DNA of 16,479 bases, taken from the NCBI GenBank assembly GCA_037969115.1, contig JBBKWQ010000277.1:1-16479 (forward strand), written 5' to 3'. The notes beneath the pieces are model-generated. The model was not told the DNA's origin. It made no database searches and saw only the letters and a program-made list of their open reading frames with translations. Both the position numbers and the translations under genes were made by a program. Below, piece by piece: positions 5,598 to 11,962 of this stretch; the first letter of the stretch is position 1, and each line of letters begins with the position of its first letter. The DNA is from JBBKWQ01 sp037969115. Its GTDB lineage: Bacteria; Actinomycetota; Acidimicrobiia; Acidimicrobiales; Ilumatobacteraceae.

Positions 5598-6835
5598 CGA
5601 ACACGGCGCCACGCCCGCGTCCCGAAGTCGCGGCGATTCAACGGCTTCGGCGACGCCTCGCGATCACCGTGGTCGTGGTGCTCGGCGTGGTGCTCGGACT
5701 CGCGTCGATCGTGATCGTGCTCCAGCAGCGCAGCCAGTTGCTCAGCAGCGTCGACGACATTCTCGACACGCGTGCCGACGATGTGGAGGCGATCATCGCC
5801 CGAGAGGTGCCCCACGGTTTCGCCGGCACCAACGTGGAGGACCACGTCGCTCAGCTGGTGTCGGCGGACGGCGAGGTGATCACGTCGACGCCCAACATTC
5901 AGGGCGACGGCCCCATCGCCGACGGCCCGCCGAGTGGCCAGGCCATCACCAATCGACGGGACCTGCCGATCGAGGATGACCACTTTCGACTCCTCAGCAG
6001 GCGCTTGGCGGACGGGCGGGTCTTACACGTGGCGGAGAACATCGACGACGTCGATGACAGCGTTCGCGTGCTCACGATCTCGCTGCTGGTCGGCGTTCCG
6101 TTGATCGTCGGACTACTCGCGGCGCTTGCGCTGGCGCTCATCGAGCACACCCTTCGCCCGGTCACGATTGCCGCCGCCCGCCAGCGGCAGTTCGTGGGCG
6201 ACGCGTCTCACGAGCTCCGCAGCCCACTGGCGAGACTCAGGAGCCGTCTCGAAGTCGACCTCGCCCATCCGGCGGGCGTCCAGTTCGACGACACTGCCCG
6301 TGAAGCGCTTGCGGAGACGGTTCGCATGCAGGGCCTCGTCGACGATCTCCTGGTGCTGGCGCGTTCCGAGGACGACCACGCCGTTCACGATCGTCGGCCG
6401 GTCGACCTCGATGACGTGGTGTTCGGCGTCGTGCGCGGGCTCGCCGACCGACCGGTCGAAATCGACCTGTCCGGCGTATCGGGCGCTGCCGTGTCGGGCG
6501 ATGAGGCCCAGCTCGCCCGCCTCGTGCACAACCTGCTCGACAACGCCACCCGCTATGCCCGCCACCTGGTGTGGGTGACGCTCGACGAAACGCCGAACCG
6601 GGTCCGGTTGGTCGTGGCCGACGACGGGCCGGGCATCGGGCCATCGCAGCGCGAGGCGGTATTCGAGCGGTTCACCCAACTCGACGAGGCCCGTACGCCG
6701 GGCAGGGCCGGATCGGGACTCGGCCTCGCCATCGCACGCGAGATCGCCGGTCGGCACGACGGCACGTTAAAAGCCAGCGAGGCGCCTGGCGGAGGCGCCT
6801 CGCTGACGTTCACTATGCCGCCACTCGCACGATGA
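5594..6835 (+). CDS. Sensor histidine kinase with truncated HAMP region
   Basis: 413 residues. Order: a basic cytoplasmic start, TM1 (about 23-44), an extracellular sensor of about 110 residues, TM2 (about 159-183), then EHTLRPVTIAAARQRQFVGD leading straight into the H-box ASHELRSP with phospho-acceptor His206. The ATPase domain has its N-box at N313-N317 (HNLLDN), G1 DDGPGIG, F-box RFTQLDE and G2 GSGLGLAIA. Only about 20 residues separate TM2 from His206, where a HAMP-containing kinase has about 60 or more, so most of HAMP is missing while catalytic parts look intact. The start overlaps the regulator's stop, an obvious pair. The last part of the gene also encodes, on the other strand, a terminator-like hairpin facing msrB. 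Confidence 0.92.
   Translation: MTNTAPRPRPEVAAIQRLRRRLAITVVVVLGVVLGLASIVIVLQQRSQLLSSVDDILDTRADDVEAIIAREVPHGFAGTNVEDHVAQLVSADGEVITSTPNIQGDGPIADGPPSGQAITNRRDLPIEDDHFRLLSRRLADGRVLHVAENIDDVDDSVRVLTISLLVGVPLIVGLLAALALALIEHTLRPVTIAAARQRQFVGDASHELRSPLARLRSRLEVDLAHPAGVQFDDTAREALAETVRMQGLVDDLLVLARSEDDHAVHDRRPVDLDDVVFGVVRGLADRPVEIDLSGVSGAAVSGDEAQLARLVHNLLDNATRYARHLVWVTLDETPNRVRLVVADDGPGIGPSQREAVFERFTQLDEARTPGRAGSGLGLAIAREIAGRHDGTLKASEAPGGGASLTFTMPPLAR
6769..6804 (-). terminator. Intrinsic terminator of msrB, inside the kinase gene
   Basis: On the minus strand AGCGAGGCGCC (6804-6794), a 7-base loop and GGCGCCTCGCT (6786-6776) form a perfect 11-bp GC-rich stem, followed after GGC by TTTT (6772-6769). 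It is the only hairpin in the window with a T-run on the proper side. It lies 79 bases beyond the msrB stop, within the last codons of the convergent kinase gene. Confidence 0.65.
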
Positions 6836-6882
6836 GCGCGAACGCCGGCAACGCGAGACGCGAGAACCGACTCGGTCTGTGA

Positions 6883-7308
6883 TCAGTCTGCCGCACCGGA
6901 CGCCCCAGCGCCAGCCTCTTCCCCTCGCTCGAGGCGCAGTGACGCCGAGTTGATGCAATAGCGCTGGCCGGTCGGCGGCGGTCCGTCGGGGAAGATGTGG
7001 CCGAGATGGGCTTCGCAGTTGGCGCAACGAACCTCGGTGCGGGTCATGCCCAGCGTGCGGTCCTCGATGTACTGGATCTTCGACGAGTCGAGCGACTCGA
7101 AGAAGCTCGGCCAGCCACAACTGGACGCGAACTTGCCGTCGGACTCGAACAGGGCCTCGTCGCAGACGATGCAGTGGTAGACGCCGTTGTCGGTGGTGTC
7201 CCAATACTCGCCGGTGAAGGCTCGCTCGGTACCCGCGCGCTGGGTGATGTCGTACTGGACGGGGGTGAGTCGTGCTTTGAGCTCTTCTGGTGTGTAGGTC
7301 TTCGGCAT
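6883..7308 (-). CDS. msrB: Peptide methionine-R-sulfoxide reductase MsrB
   Basis: MsrB reduces the R-epimer of methionine sulfoxide in oxidised proteins, usually recycled by thioredoxin in the cytoplasm. The 141-residue length is typical of single-domain MsrB. The zinc site is intact (C46, C49, C95, C98), the catalytic cysteine is C118 in RYCINSASL, and C64 in SSCGWPSF is at the usual resolving position. The catalytic residue is Cys, not selenocysteine, although the organism has Sec genes. No signal peptide. ATG at 7308 gives the standard MPKTYTPEEL start and has a -10-like hexamer at the leaderless distance. It has its own terminator and probably forms a single-gene unit. Confidence 0.96.
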   Translation of the reverse strand: MPKTYTPEELKARLTPVQYDITQRAGTERAFTGEYWDTTDNGVYHCIVCDEALFESDGKFASSCGWPSFFESLDSSKIQYIEDRTLGMTRTEVRCANCEAHLGHIFPDGPPPTGQRYCINSASLRLERGEEAGAGASGAAD

Positions 7309-7314
7309 GACTCA

Positions 7315-7320
7315 AGAATG
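7315..7320 (-). promoter_or_regulatory. Candidate leaderless -10 box of msrB (CATTCT)
   Basis: On the minus strand CATTCT is exactly 7-12 bases before ATG 7308, with the conserved A and T and no Shine-Dalgarno sequence. Confidence 0.45.
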
Positions 7321-7343
7321 CCGCAGATCCGGACGGTTTCACG

Positions 7344-7364
7344 CACACTGCCCGAAACAGTGTG
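7344..7364. repeat. 7-bp inverted repeat upstream of msrB
   Basis: CACACTG (7344-7350) and CAGTGTG (7358-7364) with a 7-base loop, in the 89-base gap between the cyclase stop and the msrB start and just upstream of the expected msrB -35. It could be the cyclase's transcription end or an msrB operator. No T-run follows. Confidence 0.35.
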
Positions 7365-7397
7365 GCGACGCTCCGCGAACGATCTGAAAACTGGGGA

Positions 7398-8492
7398 TCA
7401 GATCCAGTCGGGTCCGGGGCCAAGCCGGTAGACGCGAACGTCGCCGATGTGCCGGAGTGTGCGTTGACCGAGGCTGCGCGTGGCGAATCGACGGTCGCCG
7501 GCGATGGCGTCACGCACGCCCTGGCTCACGTTGACGGCACCGGCTCGACCGATCTCCACGAGCCGGCTGGCCACGTTCACGACCGGGCCGTAGAGATCGC
7601 CGTCGCGGGCGAGCGCCTGGCCACTCGCCATGCCGATACGCAGCCCGGTGAATCGATCGTCACGGGCCACCTGCGCTGACAACTCGAGCGCCAGCAGCGC
7701 AGCAGCAGTCGGATCGACCACGGAGAACATCACCGCATCGCCGATCATCTTGACGATGCGACCACCGTGCCGGACCACGACGGCGTTGACGACCTCGTCG
7801 AATCGACCGACCACGTCCGCCAGCTCGTCGTGCTCGAGTTGCATGCTGAGCTCGGTGAAACGAACGAGGTCGGCGAATCCGATGATCTGGGTGGCCCCGT
7901 CGACCGACGATGCCAACACGACGCGCCTCCGTGCCGCGGCGCGCAGGTGACGACGAAACGAGTAGTCGATCACGTCCGAGATGAACGGCAGCAGCTCGCC
8001 TGCCCGAACGGCAAGCGATCCCGCTTCGCGCTCGGCCTTGGCGGCAGCGTCATCATCGTCCACGATGTCGCGCTGCTCTTCTGCTCGAGCTTCGCTGGCA
8101 TCGACCACGGCAGTCGCGACCTGGGCCATCGACAACCCGAGCACTCGTGCAACTTGCAGCGCCACGTTCTCGTCGATGATTCCTTCGCGGCTCAGCGGGA
8201 CGAACGACTTCAGGATCGCGACGTCCCGCTTCGAGAACGATCGTTCGCCGTCCGCCACGTCGACGAATCCGAGGGCGCGCCACAACGCGCGGACCACGTC
8301 GACTTCGGCGCCGACCTTGGCCGCCAGCTCGTCAACCGCCAACTTGCCCCTCTCGGGCAGCACGACGGCGTCGATCGCGAGCAGCTCATCGGTGCCGGCA
8401 AGCTCTGCCTCGTCGATCTCCGACGCCGACATACCCAGGTCCTCCAGCACGTCACGGACGGTGCGCGGTTTCTTCCGGAGGAACTTGGCCAC
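7398..8492 (-). CDS. Class III adenylate cyclase with N-terminal regulatory domain
   Basis: 364 residues, soluble. The C-terminal catalytic domain (about 190-360) converts ATP to cAMP as a homodimer. All six canonical residues are present: metal-binding D208 (FADLVRFT) and D252, adenine-selecting K248 (KMIGD) and D299, and transition-state N306 and R310 (NVASR). D299 lies seven residues before N306 as in adenylate, not guanylate, cyclases. The N-terminal 190 residues are helical, with a winged-helix-like segment near 60-95 (ERSFSKRDVAILK). This layout recalls the pH-sensitive mycobacterial cyclase Rv1264, whose N-terminus is autoinhibitory; equivalence is inferred. The GTG start at 8492 is supported by TACGCT at the leaderless distance. 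No transmembrane segment. Confidence 0.9.
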   Translation of the reverse strand: MAKFLRKKPRTVRDVLEDLGMSASEIDEAELAGTDELLAIDAVVLPERGKLAVDELAAKVGAEVDVVRALWRALGFVDVADGERSFSKRDVAILKSFVPLSREGIIDENVALQVARVLGLSMAQVATAVVDASEARAEEQRDIVDDDDAAAKAEREAGSLAVRAGELLPFISDVIDYSFRRHLRAAARRRVVLASSVDGATQIIGFADLVRFTELSMQLEHDELADVVGRFDEVVNAVVVRHGGRIVKMIGDAVMFSVVDPTAAALLALELSAQVARDDRFTGLRIGMASGQALARDGDLYGPVVNVASRLVEIGRAGAVNVSQGVRDAIAGDRRFATRSLGQRTLRHIGDVRVYRLGPGPDWI

Positions 8493-8498
8493 GTTGCG

Positions 8499-8504
8499 AG
8501 CGTA
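8499..8504 (-). promoter_or_regulatory. Candidate leaderless -10 box of the cyclase gene (TACGCT)
   Basis: On the minus strand TACGCT (TANNNT) lies exactly 7-12 bases before GTG 8492. No Shine-Dalgarno sequence. CTGTGA near 8523-8528, about 18 bases further upstream, is a possible weak -35. Confidence 0.55.
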
Positions 8505-8522
8505 CGGAGTTGCGAGCGCACC

Positions 8523-8719
8523 TCACAGCCAGGGGCGGAGTTGCACTTCGGCGGGCACCATGACGCCATGGAGCTCGACTGCCCATTCGGCTTGCGTGAT
8601 CCAGTCGGCGTTGATCGTCCGACCGGAATCACGCTCGCCGCGGATCGCGATCGCCATGCCGACCGCGGCACGGGCCCCATCACCGCGAGGCAGGCGTACG
8701 ACACGGTGATGTCGGTCAC
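8523..8719 (-). pseudogene. Possible small gene with one-base frameshift upstream of the cyclase
   Basis: A GTG at 8719 opens a frame beginning MTDITVSYACLAVMG whose first fifteen codons all end in G or C. The signal then moves to a second frame (ARAAVGMAIAIRGERDSGR onward, ending VQLRPWL and TGA at 8523) with similar codon use. The switch lies at a GGGG run near 8680; one extra G would join both into about 65 residues. I recognise no family, and there is no ribosome binding site or clear -10 before the GTG. It may be a small conserved protein broken by an indel or sequencing error, or compositional chance. The rest of the 8493-8829 gap shows only a promoter candidate. Confidence 0.25.
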
Positions 8720-8777
8720 CTTGGCGGTGCGCCGACTACCGCGTGCCGCCGGCCGGGCCGACGACGTGCCGACGCTG

Positions 8778-8783
8778 TAACGT
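8778..8783 (+). promoter_or_regulatory. Candidate -10 box of the DUF302 gene (TAACGT)
   Basis: TAACGT is identical to the hexamer before the receiver gene (10808-10813). It would start transcription near 8790, giving a leader of about 40 bases that contains the GGAGCAGGGGG ribosome-binding region before ATG 8830. No good -35. Confidence 0.35.
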
Positions 8784-8829
8784 CGTTGGGGTCCGAGGGC
8801 GGGGACGTATCGGAGCAGGGGGCTTCACC

Positions 8830-10200
8830 ATGCAGTGTTTCCGTTTCACCCGGTTCTTGGCGGCAGGCGTACTGGCCATCGCCGTCGGCTCGATGACCGC
8901 CGCCGGATCCTCGCCGGTATCGGCGACCGGCGGGTCCCACGGGTCGGAGTCGGCGTCGTTCGACATCACCGGCTACCGGTGCGAGTCCGAGGTCACCCAC
9001 GAGTGGGTGCGGCCCAATGGCACCAAGGTGGTCCGAACAGTCCAGACCGGTTTCACCGAGGCGTCGATCGCGCTCATGACCGGGGCCCTGACGGTCGAGA
9101 CCACCCTCGTGTTGCGGCCTGGCGGTGACGGATGGGTCAGGGGTCGGTGGACGCTCGAACCGACGGCCTCGACCGGCATGCTGCGGGGAACCGTCCGCGG
9201 CTCGTTCACCGAGCCCGAAGTCACCGAGTTGACGTCGACCGGCCACGGGTTTCGTGCCCTGCGAGGCATCAAGATCTCGATGACGACGACGTCACCGGCC
9301 GCGGGCACGACCGACACATGCATGTCCGATCTGACCTTCGCCGGTTCCGGAACTGCGTCCTACCGCGAGGCCCGCGATCCGGTCGGCGCAGTCGTCGCCG
9401 AGAGCGCGAAGCCCTTCACCGACTCGGTTGGCGACCTGGCCGCAGCGATCGACGCCAACCCGAACCTGGTCCTCGCCAAGACGGTCGACCATCAGGCCGC
9501 GGCCGCCAGCCGTGGCCTGGTGCTGCCGCCCACGACTGAGTTGTTCTTCGGCAATGCGGCCATCGGCACGCCGCTGATGCAGTCGGCCCAGACCGCCGGC
9601 ATCGACCTGCCGGTCAAGATATTGGTCTGGGAGGATCTGTTCGGGGTGGTCAGGGTCTCCTACAACGCCTCGTCGTACCTGCAGTCGCGGCACCGCATCG
9701 AGGGCGCCGACGCCCAGCTGAACACGCTCGGCAACGCGCTGGCCGGGCTGGCATCGGTCGCCACCGGCACGACGGTCGACCCGGTCTTCGACGCCGGCAC
9801 GGTTCGTCGGGGCGCCGGTCTGGTGACCATCGAGACCGACCGTTCCGCCGACGATGCGTTCGCGGCCATCGTGGCCGCGCTGGAGGCGGCACCACCGGTC
9901 AACGTGGCGTTCGTCGCGGAGCACGACGTGGCCGCCGCCACGGTGCCGCTCGAACTTCGGCCGACGAAGCTGGTGGTGTTCGGCAACCCGTCGTTGGGGA
10001 CGGTGCTGATGCAGACCGACCAGTCGATCGCCCTCGATCTGCCGCAGAAGATCCTCGTCCACACCGACGCCGACGGGCAGACGTTCATCACCTACAACGA
10101 CCCCCATTTCGTCGCACAGCGCCACGGCGTGCGTGGCCAGGACGAGCTGCTCGACACTCTGTCGGGGGCGCTGGCCAATTTCGCCCGAGCGGGGACCTGA
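8830..10200 (+). CDS. Exported protein with two DUF302 domains
   Basis: 456 residues. Residues 1 to about 32 (MQCFRFTRFLAAGVLAIAVG onward) are a Sec signal peptide. Residues about 35-185 form a beta-rich domain I do not recognise, with cysteines near its start and end (GYRCESE, DTCMSD) that could form a disulfide. Two DUF302 units follow, about 195-315 and 335-450. Each has the family core: FFGNAAIGTPLMQ ... DLPVKILVWED ... VSYN in the first, VFGNPSLGTVLMQ ... DLPQKILVHTD ... ITYNDP in the second. DUF302 has no established biochemical role. The start at 8830 is set by the signal peptide and a purine-rich SD-like stretch upstream; an in-frame upstream start at 8743 would bury it. The gene is transcribed convergently with tRNA-Pro and appears monocistronic. 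Confidence 0.85.
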   Translation: MQCFRFTRFLAAGVLAIAVGSMTAAGSSPVSATGGSHGSESASFDITGYRCESEVTHEWVRPNGTKVVRTVQTGFTEASIALMTGALTVETTLVLRPGGDGWVRGRWTLEPTASTGMLRGTVRGSFTEPEVTELTSTGHGFRALRGIKISMTTTSPAAGTTDTCMSDLTFAGSGTASYREARDPVGAVVAESAKPFTDSVGDLAAAIDANPNLVLAKTVDHQAAAASRGLVLPPTTELFFGNAAIGTPLMQSAQTAGIDLPVKILVWEDLFGVVRVSYNASSYLQSRHRIEGADAQLNTLGNALAGLASVATGTTVDPVFDAGTVRRGAGLVTIETDRSADDAFAAIVAALEAAPPVNVAFVAEHDVAAATVPLELRPTKLVVFGNPSLGTVLMQTDQSIALDLPQKILVHTDADGQTFITYNDPHFVAQRHGVRGQDELLDTLSGALANFARAGT

Positions 10201-10234
10201 TCAGCCGACGGCGCTGTCGCCCAGTCTGCTGCAA

Positions 10235-10312
10235 TGGTCGGGGTGAGAGGATTTGAACCTCCGGCCTCCACGTCCCGAACGTGGCGCGCTAACCAAGCTG
10301 CGCTACACCCCG
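10235..10312 (-). tRNA. tRNA-Pro (anticodon CGG)
   Basis: A complete cloverleaf with encoded CCA. The acceptor stem CGGGGTG pairs with CACCCCG, discriminator A. D-arm GCGC-AGCTTGGTTA-GCGC, anticodon stem CCACG/CGTGG around loop TTCGGGA (anticodon CGG, codon CCG), T-arm GGAGG-TTCAAAT-CCTCT. Total 78 nt including CCA. It lies 15 bases beyond the receiver gene's stop on the same strand. Confidence 0.96.
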
Positions 10313-10324
10313 TAGCGGCGGGTA

Positions 10325-10330
10325 ATGCTA
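10325..10330 (-). promoter_or_regulatory. Candidate tRNA-Pro -10 overlapping the receiver stop codon (TAGCAT)
   Basis: The TAG stop of the receiver gene plus the next three bases reads TAGCAT on the minus strand, a TANNNT box. Start would be near 10318, six bases before the tRNA 5' end. No -35 is recognisable. Co-transcription from the receiver gene is the alternative. Confidence 0.3.
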
Positions 10331-10801
10331 TCCGGCCGAAGCCGGTTCTTCCTCGGCTGACAGGACTTCGGCGTCGTCGTCCACGTCGGGTTCGGGCTCG
10401 TCGACCTGCTCCACCGGCACACCCTCGAAGTAGGTGTTGCCGTCGTTCACGGCCTTGACGGCTCGCTTCAGCCGGAGCGAGTCGAGCGGCTTGATCAGCC
10501 AGGCGTCGGCACCGGAGCGCTTCGCAAGATAGATGTCGGCTTCACGGTCGAGCAGCATGACGATGGGCACGTGATCGAGTGTTCCACCCGATTCGTCGAG
10601 ACGCAGCGCCATGGCGACCGCCATGCCGCCCATCGAACCGATCTGCAGGTCGAGTACGGCCAGATCGGGGGTGCGGGTGCGGACCACATCAGAGACGGCA
10701 CGCCCTTCACGGCACACCGTGAACATCGTGGTCGGGCCGCCGAGCGCAGCGGTGATCTCGTCGACGATCCAGTCGGCGTCGGTTGCGAGCAGAATGTGCA
10801 C
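10328..10801 (-). CDS. Stand-alone receiver (CheY-like) protein with atypical active site
   Basis: 157 residues: one receiver domain (1 to about 120) and an acidic tail (about 125-157, rich in Asp, Glu and Pro) with no output domain. Phospho-acceptor D51 (VLDLQIG), K104 (LIKPLD) and acidic residues D8 and D10 are present. The conserved Thr/Ser of the fourth strand is Leu84 (IVMLLD), unusual for a switch that signals by phosphorylation. It may work by protein contact or with altered kinetics. It lies 63 bases downstream of the ArsA-like pair on the same strand but has its own TAACGT box, which supports the GTG start at 10801. No kinase is encoded nearby. Confidence 0.8.
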   Translation of the reverse strand: MHILLATDADWIVDEITAALGGPTTMFTVCREGRAVSDVVRTRTPDLAVLDLQIGSMGGMAVAMALRLDESGGTLDHVPIVMLLDREADIYLAKRSGADAWLIKPLDSLRLKRAVKAVNDGNTYFEGVPVEQVDEPEPDVDDDAEVLSAEEEPASAG

Positions 10802-10807
10802 AGGGCG

Positions 10808-10813
10808 ACGTTA
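10808..10813 (-). promoter_or_regulatory. Candidate leaderless -10 box of the receiver gene (TAACGT)
   Basis: On the minus strand TAACGT lies exactly 7-12 bases before GTG 10801, inside the 63-base gap after the ATPase gene. No Shine-Dalgarno sequence. Confidence 0.55.
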
Positions 10814-10864
10814 CCGGTGTTGGACTGCCCAGACCGAACAGAACCGACCAGCCAGCAGCGGCGC

Positions 10865-11962
10865 TCACACAACCTGATCGGGATCGTTCAGGAAGCACCC
10901 GATCAGATCGAGCGTTCGGCGATCGTGGATGTCCTCGGCGAGCAGCGGGATCTCGATGATCGGCGCACCGCCGAGACGGTCGAGCAGCGGCAAGATCTCC
11001 ACCCGTTCGCGTTCGGAGATCAGACGGAGCTCGGCGAGATTCGCCCACAGCCTCGCCGTGTCGTCAGACTCGGCTGCCTCGGCTCGGCCGGTCGCCTCGG
11101 CGGAGGTGCCAGCTCCGAAACGCGGATGCATACGGTTCGCGATCGCTGCCGTCACGGCGAAACCCTGATCATGCAACTCGTCGGCGAACCACACGGCCTC
11201 GGTCACGGTGTCACGCTGGGGTGCCGCGACCAGCACGAACCTCGTTGCGTCGGCCCGCAGGAGCAACGTCACCTCCTCGGCTCGCTCGCGAAACCCAACG
11301 TCCATGCCCGCAAACGCCTGGAAGAACGCCACGGCGTCGGCGAGCACGTCCGACCCGATGACCCGGCCGACTGCCCTCAACATCGGCTGCGTGGCAACGC
11401 TGAACAGCTTCATCCCGCTGCGAGCCGGCAGCATCATGAGCTTGAACAACCGGTGATCGAGAAAGCGAGCGAGCACGCCGGGCGCGTTCAAGAACTCCAG
11501 CGCGTGCCGGCTCGGAGGCGTGTCGACGATGACCAGATCGAACCGGTCGTCGCCGTGCAGGAGGTGCAGCGCCTCGGACGCCATGTACTCCTGCGTGCCA
11601 CTGAGCGAACCCGCCATGTTCAAGAAGAACCGGTTCTGGACGATCCGCTCCGCCTGCTCGGCATCTTCAGCGTGCTCGTGCACCACCCGGGCGAACATCG
11701 CCGACGTGTCGAGCATCATCGCCCAACACTCACCGTCGAGGTCGGGCAGATCGATACGAGCCGGCTCACCGCCCAGACCACTTTCCAGACCGAGCGCGTC
11801 AGCAAGTCGTCGGGCCGGATCGATGGTGACCACCACCACGCGCCGTCCAGCGCGAGCCGCTTCGAGACCGAGCACTGCGGCCACCGTGGTCTTGCCGACC
11901 CCTCCAGACCCACAGCACACCACGACCTCGGCATCAGCGAGCTCGCCGATCAGCGATGTCAT
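10865..11962 (-). CDS. ArsA/Get3-family ATPase, second subunit (Rv3680-like)
   Basis: 365 residues. A P-loop GSGGVGKTT (18-26) lacks the signature lysine of the deviant Walker A (Ser19 where ArsA/Get3/MinD have Lys); the catalytic Lys24 remains. Switch region VIVDTPPSRHALEFL is family-typical, followed by a long helical section (FLDHRLFKLMMLPARSG) suited to client or membrane contact. Start ATG 11962 overlaps the preceding gene's stop by 4 bases (ATGA), implying coupled synthesis and probably a heteromer. Mycobacteria have an equivalent tandem pair, Rv3679/Rv3680, which form a complex. Arsenite transport is unlikely because no ArsB or ArsR gene is nearby. Confidence 0.87.
   Translation of the reverse strand: MTSLIGELADAEVVVCCGSGGVGKTTVAAVLGLEAARAGRRVVVVTIDPARRLADALGLESGLGGEPARIDLPDLDGECWAMMLDTSAMFARVVHEHAEDAEQAERIVQNRFFLNMAGSLSGTQEYMASEALHLLHGDDRFDLVIVDTPPSRHALEFLNAPGVLARFLDHRLFKLMMLPARSGMKLFSVATQPMLRAVGRVIGSDVLADAVAFFQAFAGMDVGFRERAEEVTLLLRADATRFVLVAAPQRDTVTEAVWFADELHDQGFAVTAAIANRMHPRFGAGTSAEATGRAEAAESDDTARLWANLAELRLISERERVEILPLLDRLGGAPIIEIPLLAEDIHDRRTLDLIGCFLNDPDQVV

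Noticed and set aside
7381..7404. GATCTG...CAGATC repeat at the cyclase stop as a terminator
   Set aside because: Only a 6-bp stem with T residues inside the loop; competing short pairings are equally likely.
8568..8780. Plus-strand open frame (MELDCPFGL...) upstream of the DUF302 gene
   Set aside because: Less coding-like third positions than the minus strand here, no ribosome binding site, and it overlaps the promoter candidate.
10234..10458. Plus-strand open frame starting MVGVRGFEPPAS
   Set aside because: It is the complement of tRNA-Pro read as protein, a well-known false call.
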